Shown here piece after piece: positions 44,387-52,218 of a DNA stretch of 64,000 nucleotides. The position numbers and the translations under genes are program-made. Positions within the stretch are counted from its first letter, which is position 1. The number at the start of each line of letters is the position of its first letter. The notes under the pieces are model-generated. The model was not told the origin of the DNA. It ran no database searches and was given only the letters and a program-made list of their open reading frames with translations. Origin of the DNA: JAKAVN01 sp963796565 (GTDB lineage: Bacteria; Desulfobacterota; Binatia; Binatales; Binataceae); the NCBI GenBank assembly GCA_963796565.1, contig CAWCMA010000001.1:434001-498000 (forward strand), in the 5' to 3' direction.

Positions 44387-45448
44387 CTATTGAATGCCCG
44401 ATATCGCCTTGATTTCCTTGGTCGCCACCGACTTTGGCAGGGGCGCGTAAGACAGCTTTGACGTCATGCCCTGACCGTCGGTAAGAATCCACTTCAACAA
44501 CTTCACCAGGGTCATTTTCTTAGCTGGATCGGCGATCTTTTCGGGAATCAGTAGCCAAGTGAAGCTTGCAATTGGATACGCGTCAGGGGCGGCAGAGTCA
44601 GTGATCGAAACCCTGAAATCTTCGGGCATCTCGACTCCCGCGGCCGCTTCACTCGCACTCGCGAGGTCCGCCTTTATGAATTTCCCCGACTTATTCCGCA
44701 CTTCTCCAAAGGGCATGTCGCTCCTGAGCGCGTAGATCAGTTCGATGTACCCGATCGAGTTGGGTGTATTCTTGATGATGGCGGCAACCCCTTCATTACC
44801 CTTTCCGCCCAGTCCTACTGGCCATTTGACGGCCGTGCCTTTGCCGACGCCCTTGGCCCATTCGTCGTTGACCTTGCTGAGGTAGTCCGTCCATACGTAA
44901 GTCGTCCCGCTGCCGTCGGCACGATGCGCAACGACGATGCCGGCATTCGGAAGGTTAGCGTCAGGGTTAATCTTGACCAGCTCCGGGTCGTTCCATTTCG
45001 TTATCTTGCCCAGGAAAATTCCCGCGAGCGCATCGGGAGTGAATTTCAGCGATCCCTTGATGCCCGCCAGATTATACGAGGGAACGACGGCGCCGATCAC
45101 GGTCGGAAAATGCAGGATGCCGAATCCATGCTTGTCCTTGTACGCCTTGATCTGCTCGTCGTTCATCGGGCCATCGGTGGCGCCAAAGTCCACGGTTCCG
45201 TCAGTTACCTGTCTGATTCCGCCCCCTGAACCGATGGATTGATAATTGATCTCAATACTTGGGTGCAGTTTGTGGTACTCATCGAACCACTTCGAATAAA
45301 TCGGATAGGGGAACGTTGCACCGGCTCCCGTCAATTGGAGCGCGGCGACACACACCCGAGCCGCAACAACAACGACAATTGCGGCGCTCAACAACAGGAG
45401 AGACGGTTTGAGAGCGTAAGCTGCCAGACTGCGACCTAGTTTATTCAT
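44387..45448 (-). CDS. pstS: Second phosphate-binding protein PstS
   Basis: 353 aa. Signal peptide/anchor (residues 15-36, ending VCVAALQ). The mature part starts LTGAGATFPYPIYSKWFDEY, and the binding loops read GSGGGIRQV, DFGATDGPM and ADGSGTTYVW. Compared with the first PstS it has a longer C-terminal region with WLLIPEKI and the closing KLLKWILTDGQ. It is encoded downstream of an outer-membrane porin on the same strand with a hairpin in between. Likely a high-affinity phosphate binder for the same PstCAB transporter. Confidence 0.92.
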   Translation of the reverse strand: MNKLGRSLAAYALKPSLLLLSAAIVVVVAARVCVAALQLTGAGATFPYPIYSKWFDEYHKLHPSIEINYQSIGSGGGIRQVTDGTVDFGATDGPMNDEQIKAYKDKHGFGILHFPTVIGAVVPSYNLAGIKGSLKFTPDALAGIFLGKITKWNDPELVKINPDANLPNAGIVVAHRADGSGTTYVWTDYLSKVNDEWAKGVGKGTAVKWPVGLGGKGNEGVAAIIKNTPNSIGYIELIYALRSDMPFGEVRNKSGKFIKADLASASEAAAGVEMPEDFRVSITDSAAPDAYPIASFTWLLIPEKIADPAKKMTLVKLLKWILTDGQGMTSKLSYAPLPKSVATKEIKAISGIQ

Positions 45449-45492
45449 AGTTTTGCCTTCTACTGTTAGCGCATCGAGTTCTCGGAAGAAAT

Positions 45493-45541
45493 GCGGCGGC
45501 GACCGCGGATGAGCCGGGGAGAACTCATCCAGCGCCGCCGC
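45493..45541 (-). terminator. Intercistronic hairpin between porin and pstS2
   Basis: Two nested sets of perfect arms: GCGGCGGCG (45493-45501) with CGCCGCCGC (45533-45541), and GGATGAG (45507-45513) with CTCATCC (45524-45530). No T-run follows. It may reduce read-through or stabilise the upstream mRNA so that porin and PstS are made in different amounts. Confidence 0.5.
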
Positions 45542-45565
45542 CGCCGCCGGGGTATGGGGACTAGC

Positions 45566-47323
45566 TCAGTAGTTGAACTCCACGTTGGCGAAGATGGAGT
45601 GCGTGTCACGCTGCACCATGTCCGGGATGCTGCCGGTTTTGGGCAGCGTCTGGCCGTTAAAAGTGCCGCCCGGCGAGTATCCGAAGGGCTTCAGCGCCGA
45701 GATTGGTATCGACTGCTGGCTATGATAGTACGAGATATTCTGCGAATCGATCGCGAAGCGCAGATACTCGTTGTACTGGTAGCTGATGCCGAAAACCCAT
45801 TTATAGAAATCCAGCGGATTGCTGGCAAACTGGGTGTTGGGCTGAAGCCATTGGAACATACCGAACAAGGTGAGCGGTGTTTCCGGGATGTGGAAGTGGC
45901 CGAAGAAATCGGCGCCTATTTGCTGCGCCTGGCCATTGTTCAGGATCGCCGTCTGCGCCGCTGCCTGCGGCCCATACGTGTTAAGCAGCGGATAGCAGGG
46001 CTGCACGATCGTCGGTTTGCCCTTCACCAGGACGGTGGTGCCGTTGCCGCAAGTGTTGCCGGCGAAGGTTCCCGAGGTGATTGCTTTGCCGGTCGGGAAG
46101 CCGAACGCGTCTCCCGGGCCGCTGCCGGACCACAGGTTCGAAGCTTGAAACGCATTGCTGCCGGAATCAAACTCGCCCGCCACGCCCCAGTTGTAGGCGG
46201 TGTAGTGCAATAGCGCTGCGATCCTCTGGATATGCGCGTTGCCGCCTTTCAGTGAAGAAGGAATATCTGCCGTATCAGGCGCCGTGTTGCCGTAACCATA
46301 GTTGTAGAAGCCAGTTAGTCCCAGACCGTCGTAACGCCAGTTCGCGCCGAACGGGTATACGGACCCGCGCACCATGAACTGCTTGGTGTCGCTTTGCTCG
46401 AAGGCGTGAAAACTCGAGTTGTCGTAGGCGCCGATTCCGTAGTCCAGATACATCTTCTCGCCGAACTTGACCGGACCTTCCATCGACACACCGGTTTGGG
46501 TCGAGGACAGACTCAGATAGTTCCACGGCGTCAGGTTGACATAGCGGAATCCGTAGAGTTGCTCTTCCCAATCGACCAGCGGATTGGAGATCTCACCGAC
46601 CGAAACCGTCCCGCCCTTAAGCATCGGAACGGCATTCCATAGACCGTTGTACGTCAGATTCGCGTACTTGATGCGCACTCCCAAGTTGCCATCGAGGTTG
46701 CTGCCGAAGCCTGTCGTCTGGCCGACCTTGACGTTGGACGAGCCGATAGTCTTGTACATGTTCGGCGTGATTCGAAGCGTCCATTCCTTGGTCGGAAAGA
46801 AGAAGAAATTAAGATAGGTGCGGGTGATATCGAACGAGTTATACTTGTTGTTGCCCGGACCCGGATTCGTTAATTGAGTCAGTTCCTGTGGCTGGAAACC
46901 GGTGTTGGTATAGAAGCGGTAATCGCCATAGAAGAGCGTGCCGATGCGGAACTTGTCATGGAAGTCGTCCATGTAGCTCTTCCACGCCGGCTGCATCTCG
47001 TTGACCTGCTGGGCCAGCACCTGGTTCTGCTCTTGGAGCTGAGCGGCGCTCTGCTGAACCTGGGCCTTGATCTGGTCATTGGTTTTGGCTTCGACCTTCT
47101 GCTCGACGCTTTGCTCGATCGCGGCCGCATTCGCCGTACCGAGCGATAGCGGCACGCGTCCTCTACCGGGTCGGACGAAGACCTGCCCGGTGCGCTGGTC
47201 GACCCACAGCTTTACCGCGCCGATGCCGGAATCTTGCGCGGCCGCCCGTTGCGCCCCAACCGCGGCGATTCCCACCACGGCTATGATCCCGAGCGCTACA
47301 ATAAGTAACCGGTTCCCTTTCAT
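45566..47323 (-). CDS. Outer-membrane porin (phosphate-selective OprO/OprP-like)
   Basis: 585 aa from ATG 47323, with GGAGAGG nine bases upstream. Signal peptide cleaved near RAAAQ. Residues 45-115 are a Gln/Glu-rich coiled-coil segment (AAIEQSVEQKV, LQEQNQVLAQQV). The rest alternates short aromatic beta-strands with turns and ends with the aromatic residue expected of an outer-membrane barrel (FANVEFNY). Pairing with pstS2 suggests a phosphate or phosphate-ester channel. Specific selectivity is inferred from context only. Confidence 0.7.
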   Translation of the reverse strand: MKGNRLLIVALGIIAVVGIAAVGAQRAAAQDSGIGAVKLWVDQRTGQVFVRPGRGRVPLSLGTANAAAIEQSVEQKVEAKTNDQIKAQVQQSAAQLQEQNQVLAQQVNEMQPAWKSYMDDFHDKFRIGTLFYGDYRFYTNTGFQPQELTQLTNPGPGNNKYNSFDITRTYLNFFFFPTKEWTLRITPNMYKTIGSSNVKVGQTTGFGSNLDGNLGVRIKYANLTYNGLWNAVPMLKGGTVSVGEISNPLVDWEEQLYGFRYVNLTPWNYLSLSSTQTGVSMEGPVKFGEKMYLDYGIGAYDNSSFHAFEQSDTKQFMVRGSVYPFGANWRYDGLGLTGFYNYGYGNTAPDTADIPSSLKGGNAHIQRIAALLHYTAYNWGVAGEFDSGSNAFQASNLWSGSGPGDAFGFPTGKAITSGTFAGNTCGNGTTVLVKGKPTIVQPCYPLLNTYGPQAAAQTAILNNGQAQQIGADFFGHFHIPETPLTLFGMFQWLQPNTQFASNPLDFYKWVFGISYQYNEYLRFAIDSQNISYYHSQQSIPISALKPFGYSPGGTFNGQTLPKTGSIPDMVQRDTHSIFANVEFNY

Positions 47324-47416
47324 TGACCCTCTCCTCGGCATGCGGTCGCTCTGCCGACCGACCCTCGTCGCGCCATACCCTTCGTTGCGATGACTAAGTA
47401 TTTTCATTGGCTTCGC

Positions 47417-47743
47417 TCAGCCACCGGCCCGGGCCCGGTAGAGCTGGAAGGTGGTGTAGACTTTGCCGTCGGGGCAGGCGAATCGGGTGGGCGACGAGAT
47501 CGCGACGATCGCGCAGTCCTGCACCCTTATCCATGGCGGCACCTCCGCCTCCTTGTGCGCTTGCGTTAGCCTCATCCCGGTCGTCTGCACGAACCGCGGA
47601 GCTCCGGATTGAGCCGAGGCCGGCACAGGCGTCACCGGCGCCGTCGGACCCCATCCAGCCGTCGACGCGCATCCAGTGGCTATCGCCAGCGCCCCCCCGG
47701 CGATCAGTCCCAATCCGTATCGACCAACTGTTCTCAGCTTCAT
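47417..47743 (-). CDS. Small lipoprotein
   Basis: 108 aa from ATG 47743, with AGGGGG seven bases upstream; the frame is open further but that part is implausible. Signal peptide ends in a lipobox, ATGC, so Cys24 would be acylated. The mature part is short with two further Cys (VQDCAIV, FACPDGKV), possibly a disulfide. No family recognised. It precedes the porin by about 90 bp on the same strand and shares its upstream regulatory region. Confidence 0.65.
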   Translation of the reverse strand: MKLRTVGRYGLGLIAGGALAIATGCASTAGWGPTAPVTPVPASAQSGAPRFVQTTGMRLTQAHKEAEVPPWIRVQDCAIVAISSPTRFACPDGKVYTTFQLYRARAGG

Positions 47744-48101
47744 TTGACCCCCTGCGTCGCGACCGAATCGTTCGGACGCGACCTCTGCTTCAGTTGCTTT
47801 TCTTCCAGCGTGTACTACGCCGGCGTCACCTGGCGTCGCCCGTCGTGTCTTTGGCCCGTCGTGCAAAACCTAGTTGAAAGACTTGATCGGTGCCCTGTTT
47901 TGCATCTTTATCGCTCGAATTCGTTGTGAAAGAGCAAACAAGTCAATCGCCCTGGAGAAGCTACAGCTGACGCGCAGGGTTTTACAGACCGAATGTTACA
48001 TCCGCGTTACGCAATAATTACGTGGGATTGAAGTCGGTCGTTGGCAAATGAGCCTTAACGGTCCTCGACCAAATCACCCGGAGGTAGCTGTCCGGCATAG
48101 C
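47744..48101 (-). other. Regulatory region upstream of the lipoprotein-porin-pstS2 operon
   Basis: 358 bp between the lipoprotein start and the end of the PhoB-like regulator gene. It contains the 11-bp-period repeat described at 47995-48021. No gene was recognised in it. A -10 element could not be fixed. Confidence 0.5.
47995..48021 (-). promoter_or_regulatory. Three 11-bp-spaced GTAAC repeats (PhoB-type site candidate)
   Basis: Read on the minus strand, GTAAT (48017-48021), GTAAC (48006-48010) and GTAAC (47995-47999) recur at exactly 11 bp. The upstream repeats of pstS (GTCAT, GACAC, GTAAC, also every 11 bp and in the direction of transcription) share the pattern GTnAy. The site lies about 250 bp upstream of the lipoprotein start. 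Confidence 0.6.
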
Positions 48102-48842
48102 CTATCCGTCCGGATTGAAGCGATATCCCACATGACGAACAGTAACGACCAGTGTGGGTTTTGCGTCACTCCGCTCGATTTCCTTACGCAGCCGGCGCAT
48201 CGCAACATTTACGGTGCGATGTGCTACCGCACCATTCTCACTCCAAATCAAATCGATCAGTTGCTGGCGGCTGAAAACGCGATATGGATTGCGCACCAGG
48301 AAAGCGAGCAATTCAAACTGCCGTAACGGCAGGTAACGCTCCTTGTCGTCGACGAAGACCTGACGGGTGGCAAAGTCGATTTTGACACGCCCGTGGCGGT
48401 AGCTTGCACCTGGACGCCTTTCCACTAGTATTCGGCTTCTCCGAAGCAGTGCTTTCACTCTCGCGGTGACTTCATCTGGCCGGAACGGCTCAGTGAGATA
48501 GTCGTCGGCGCCACTCTCCAAGCCGACGACTCTATCCGCCGAGCCGGCCTCACCGGACACAATGAGAATAGGTAAATCTCGTGTCCGTTCGTCCGCGCGA
48601 ACCCATCTGCACAATTCCAAACTCGAGAGCTTTGGCGGCGTCATGTTCAGGATCAGGAGATCGGGCGCTCTGCTTCTGATTTTGTCTTGAGCTACCTCCA
48701 CCTCGCTCACTTCGCACACCTGCATCCCCTCGCGGGTGAGGCTCTCTCGAATCAGTTCGCGTATGTTTCCTTCGTCTTCAACGACGAGGATTTCCGGAAC
48801 CCAGGCATCCGATCCGCGGGGCTCCCGTTTGCTAGCAGGCAA
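48102..48842 (-). CDS. PhoB/OmpR-type response regulator with altered receiver
   Basis: 246 aa from TTG 48842; no ATG or GTG start is available upstream of the receiver, so the exact start is uncertain. Receiver (17-130) plus winged-helix DNA-binding domain (145-245, with RQFELLAFLV and HRTVNVAMRRLRKEIE, YRFNPDG). The acid pocket VVEDE is kept. The phospho-acceptor position reads LLILNMTPP: Asn66 in place of Asp. The conserved Lys is Glu118 (LTEPF). Ordinary phosphorylation is therefore unlikely. It lies next to the porin-pstS2 operon and is a natural candidate for binding the repeats at 47995-48021. No kinase gene is adjacent. Confidence 0.88.
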   Translation of the reverse strand: MPASKREPRGSDAWVPEILVVEDEGNIRELIRESLTREGMQVCEVSEVEVAQDKIRSRAPDLLILNMTPPKLSSLELCRWVRADERTRDLPILIVSGEAGSADRVVGLESGADDYLTEPFRPDEVTARVKALLRRSRILVERRPGASYRHGRVKIDFATRQVFVDDKERYLPLRQFELLAFLVRNPYRVFSRQQLIDLIWSENGAVAHRTVNVAMRRLRKEIERSDAKPTLVVTVRHVGYRFNPDG

Positions 48843-49180
48843 GTCGATACCCAGGGCCAGGCCCTCGATCCTGTTCTCGGAGGAATCTCAGGCGTATGGC
48901 CGAGCCTCTATGTAGCTGACGTTCGACTGGTGCGCCGTCCAATAGAATGAATACTGTGTTTGCCGCATAATTACTGAATTATTAACTAGTTGTTAAGGCG
49001 CGAAGTGCATTTGCCAAACTGTATATTCGTATCCGGGCGGCGGCTGCCGCCGTCCAGCGAATCGATCTCGCTGGCGAACTTCATCGCACGTGGGCGATTT
49101 GTTCCCGAGAACGCGGCGCGACGATGATCGGCGCTACTGGCTGGAGGGCAAGGCGGTTGACTGCGCCAAGCGGGATGGAA
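48843..49180. other. Intergenic region upstream of the response regulator
   Basis: 338 bp. Lower GC around 48950-49020 with repeated TTAAT/TTAAC-like words. It follows the stop codon of the Rrf2 gene. No gene, terminator with T-run or RNA was recognised. Confidence 0.35.
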
Positions 49181-49639
49181 CTAGATCGAAAACATCAACA
49201 CATGCTCGCCGTTGCTGGCTGCGCGCGAGCGCTTGAGAACGTCAGCGAAGGTGGTCGAATCCAGAATCGCGGCAGTCGCATCTCTGACGTCTTTCATCAG
49301 GAGTCGAATTCCGCAGGTCTTCTCATCGCGGCAATCCGCGCATTTCTCGTAAGCCGTCTTGCTGACGCATGGCAGCGGAGCCAAAGGACCTTCCAGCATC
49401 CTCAAGACACGCCCGACGGACAGCAGGTCGGGCGGCTTGCTGAGAGCATAGCCGCCGCCCTTTCCCTTCTTGCTGCGCAAAACTCCCTGATTCTTGAGTT
49501 CGAGCAGAATCAATTCCAGAAAGCGTTTCGGTATACGCTCGCGATCCGCAATTTCCGAAATCAGCAGAGGCCCCTTGCCGTACTCCTCACTCAAAGCTAG
49601 CAACGCTTTTAGGGCGTATTTGGATCTGTGCGAAAGCAT
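49181..49639 (-). CDS. Rrf2-family transcriptional regulator
   Basis: 152 aa. Winged helix at the N-terminus (SHRSKYALKALLAL, IADRERIPKRFLELILLEL, GGGYALSKPP are the family's landmarks). The sensing region holds four Cys (PCVSKTAYEKC-ADC-DEKTC), in number enough for an iron-sulfur cluster as in IscR/NsrR-like members, though spacing differs. The start codon falls in a tandem 13-bp duplication. Genes under its control are unknown; the nearest neighbours show no iron-sulfur theme. Confidence 0.85.
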   Translation of the reverse strand: MLSHRSKYALKALLALSEEYGKGPLLISEIADRERIPKRFLELILLELKNQGVLRSKKGKGGGYALSKPPDLLSVGRVLRMLEGPLAPLPCVSKTAYEKCADCRDEKTCGIRLLMKDVRDATAAILDSTTFADVLKRSRAASNGEHVLMFSI

Positions 49640-49656
49640 CTCGCGAAAGCATCTCG
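49631..49656 (-). repeat. 13-bp tandem duplication at the Rrf2 start codon
   Basis: CGAAAGCATCTCG occurs twice in direct succession (49631-49643 and 49644-49656). On the coding strand each copy contains GAGATG, so two ATG codons in different frames follow each other. Only the downstream one opens the Rrf2 frame. Confidence 0.85.
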
Positions 49657-49904
49657 ATTGACTATATCGTCTGACGCTCAGTGTAATGCACTACATCCAA
49701 TTGTGCAAAACCTCCGCTCTCGGTGACTGCGGCCCCATCGGTGGTAGCCCCGGGTATACAGCAAGGACCGCGGCCAGCGTCATCTGTTGGAAAATTCGCC
49801 CCGAGGCCCGACCTAATCGCGCCCCTCACGATCGAGCCCCTCGCGCATCTGCCGCGCCTGGACGGCGCTCTCGATCCAAGAAAGTTTTGTCGCCAATTAG
49901 AAGA

Positions 49905-49980
49905 TGGCTCCCCGGGCCGGATTCGAACCAGCGACTTGACGGTTAACAGCCGTCCGCTCTACCGACTGAGCTACCGGGGA
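49905..49980 (-). tRNA. tRNA-Asn (anticodon GTT)
   Basis: 76 nt including encoded CCA. Acceptor TCCCCGG pairs with CCGGGGA; D-arm TAGCTCAGTCGGTAGAGC; anticodon arm GGACGGCTGTTAACCGTC with anticodon GTT; T-arm contains GGTTCGAATCC. All arms pair well. Discriminator base G. No other tRNA was found in the window. Confidence 0.96.
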
Positions 49981-50105
49981 GCACGCGAGCAGGCCCTATT
50001 TGGTAACCGCATGGCGGCACGAAATCAAGCGCGCCATCCGCTTGCCGCCGCGAGGTTATGCTACATCATATATGGATCGGTCACGGTCCGCGCGAGGGAG
50101 CCGCG

Positions 50106-50387
50106 ATGGGCGAAGTTATCCGTCTCGAAGACATCGACCGCGAACGCCGCCGCAGCCGCGCCCGCGTTGCCGAACGTGCGCACCTGGAGCGCGCGGTCGC
50201 GCTTTTCAGGGAGAATCTGGCTGGCGCCGCCGAGGCCTTGCGCGACGCGCCGGAAGCGGCCGCACAGATCGAGCTGCTGGGACGCATCGAGCGGTTCACG
50301 GCGCTGATTCGCTACGGCCTGCGGATGCTCGGCGAGGTGCCCAGGGGCGACGGACTCGAGGGCCCGTCTACCGTAGCGGGACCTTAG
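50106..50387 (+). CDS. Small hypothetical protein
   Basis: 93 aa from ATG 50106, with GGGAG five bases upstream. Not recognised. Almost entirely helical and highly charged in the first 35 residues (RLEDIDRERRRSRARVAERA), with a weak coiled-coil character. No membrane segment or motif. It is convergent with the tRNA methyltransferase gene. Confidence 0.6.
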   Translation: MGEVIRLEDIDRERRRSRARVAERAHLERAVALFRENLAGAAEALRDAPEAAAQIELLGRIERFTALIRYGLRMLGEVPRGDGLEGPSTVAGP

Positions 50388-50413
50388 GCGTCGCGCGACG
50401 TTAAGATCGCGGC

Positions 50414-51187
50414 CTAGCGCAGCTTCTTACCGCTGCGGCGCTTGGCTTCGGCGGCCTCGAAGCCGCCCTCCGAGAACCATCGTATCTGGCGGGCGAGACC
50501 GCTCAGGATATCGAGCTCGCGCACGCCAATTCCCGCGCGGCCCAGGATGGCGCGCAAGGCAAACATGATGTGCTCCGGGTTTTCGGCCGGCAGGAATCCG
50601 ATCGACACCAGCGCCTCGCTCAGCCGTTCCATCATCGCGTCCACCGCGGCCGCCGACGCATGAGGTTCGGCCGCCGGCATCTCGCGCGCCGCGCCGGCTG
50701 CCATCATAAGTTCGTACGCGACCAGCATCACGGCCTGCGCCAGATTGAGCGACGGATACTTTGGTGCGGTTGGAATCGTGACCAGGCGCTGGCAAAACTT
50801 CAGCTCGCGGTTGGTAAGCCCGGTGTCTTCGGGGCCGAAGATGATCGCGACGCGGTTGGCGGCGGCCTCGGCGACCAGTTGCGCCGCCGCCTCACGCAGT
50901 TCGACCACGCCCGAGCGATAGAGGCCCGGCCGGCAGGTGGTGCCGACGGCGAGCGTGCAGTCCGCGAGCGCCGCGCCGAGGCCGTCGTAGCTCTGGGCGT
51001 TGCGCAGCACGTCGCCCGCATGCACCGCCATCGAGGCCGCGACTCGCCCGCCGGCGGCGGTCGTTGGCGCTACCAGGCGCAGGTCGCCAAGGCCCATGTT
51101 CTTGAGCGCCCGCGCGGCCGAGCCGACGTTGCCGGCCTGAAGCGGGCGAACCAGCACGAAGGCGAAATTCCCGAGTACCTCGATCAT
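50414..51187 (-). CDS. trmJ: TrmJ-like SpoU/TrmH-family RNA 2'-O-methyltransferase
   Basis: 257 aa from ATG 51187; ATG 51202 adds five residues. SPOUT fold signatures: FVLVRPLQAGNVGSAARALKNMG at the N-terminus (motif 1, quoted partly as VRPLQAGNVGSA), IFGPEDTGLTN (motif 2) and YPSLNLAQAVMLV (motif 3), which form the knotted AdoMet site. A C-terminal helical extension of about 80 residues matches TrmJ, which methylates position 32 of tRNAs. The family is sure; the exact target is likely but not proven. Confidence 0.85.
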   Translation of the reverse strand: MIEVLGNFAFVLVRPLQAGNVGSAARALKNMGLGDLRLVAPTTAAGGRVAASMAVHAGDVLRNAQSYDGLGAALADCTLAVGTTCRPGLYRSGVVELREAAAQLVAEAAANRVAIIFGPEDTGLTNRELKFCQRLVTIPTAPKYPSLNLAQAVMLVAYELMMAAGAAREMPAAEPHASAAAVDAMMERLSEALVSIGFLPAENPEHIMFALRAILGRAGIGVRELDILSGLARQIRWFSEGGFEAAEAKRRSGKKLR

Positions 51188-51375
51188 GGTCGAATCCTGC
51201 AAACCCGAATCTTAGCCGTTGCGCTTGCGCCCCGACAGCGGCGGCGGCACCGACGCGTCTGCCGCGAGCGGCCGTCAACGCGACATACGAAGGCAAGGAG
51301 TGCCGTGCGGGGCGAGACGTGCGGCGAACGTCCAAAAACGCTATCTTGATTGTCCCGCGCTCGAGCGCGCCCACG

Positions 51376-52032
51376 ATGAAGATAATCTCCTTCGGCGACG
51401 TCCATATGGCTACCCGCAACCTCGAACGGATGGGCGAGGTGATGCGTGATACCGACCTGGTGATAATCTCGGGTGATCTGACCAACTTCGGCGGCGAGGC
51501 CGACGCGCTCAAGGTGATCGACGACGTGCGCCGGCGATGCCCCAACGTGCTGGCGCTGCCGGGCAACCTGGATCGCCGCGAGGTAATCCCGTTTCTCGAG
51601 CGCGAGGGCGTGGCGCTCCACGGTCGCGGGATGGTGCGCGACGGCGTGGCGATTTTCGGATGCGGCGGCTCCAATATGACGCCGTTCAACACCCCGACCG
51701 AACTCACCGAGGACGAAATTTACGCAACGCTGATGGCCGGTTACGAGCAGGTGCGCGGCCATCGACCGCTCCTGATGATTTGCCATACGCCGCCGTTCGA
51801 GACGCGCTGCGACCGCATCGTGGGCGGCAAGGCGGTGGGTAGCACCGCGGCGCGCCGCTTTATCGAGGAGGTCAAGCCCGAGGTTTGTATTTCGGGGCAT
51901 ATCCACGAGTCGGCCGGCGTCGACGCGATTGGATCCACACGGGTGCTCAACGCGGGCCCTTTCAAGGGTGGCGGCTATATCGTGGTGCGCAACGCCGGGC
52001 AGGCGCTCGACGCGCAACTGGAGTTTCTTTGA
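51376..52032 (+). CDS. Metallophosphoesterase with candidate +1 frameshift extension
   Basis: 218 aa from ATG 51376. All calcineurin-like motifs are present: GDVH, GDLTNFGG, GNLD, CHTPPF and SGHIHES. Yfce/Mre11-like small phosphodiesterase fold. The zero-frame ends in GAG TTT CTT TGA at 52021-52032. GGAG lies three bases before CTT, exactly the layout of the prfB +1 frameshift signal. Shifting +1 there continues into 42 GC3-rich codons to TAG 52157-52159 (EVPALSRVQQS to RFILGRL). Substrate unknown. Confidence 0.85.
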   Translation: MKIISFGDVHMATRNLERMGEVMRDTDLVIISGDLTNFGGEADALKVIDDVRRRCPNVLALPGNLDRREVIPFLEREGVALHGRGMVRDGVAIFGCGGSNMTPFNTPTELTEDEIYATLMAGYEQVRGHRPLLMICHTPPFETRCDRIVGGKAVGSTAARRFIEEVKPEVCISGHIHESAGVDAIGSTRVLNAGPFKGGGYIVVRNAGQALDAQLEFL

Positions 52033-52033
52033 G
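52018..52033 (+). promoter_or_regulatory. prfB-like recoding site (GGAG-TTT-CTT-TGA)
   Basis: CTGGAG TTT CTT TGA G: a Shine-Dalgarno-like GGAG (52020-52023), a three-base spacer and the slippery CTT followed by TGA. In release factor 2 mRNA the same spacing and CTT TGA drive efficient +1 frameshifting. The base after TGA is G here rather than C. Confidence 0.5.
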
Positions 52034-52218
52034 GTCCCGGCGCTCTCGCGCGTACAACAATCGGCCGGCGTTTACTACGGAAAGCTGGTTAACGGCAGGA
52101 GCCTGGTGCTCAAGGGATGGCCGGCGCTGCTGCGCCGCTTCATCCTGGGGCGGCTGTAGAGGCCGGAGCGCTCGCGCGCGAGCAGCCAGAACGCGAGCAT
52201 AAGGACGAATCGGATGAC

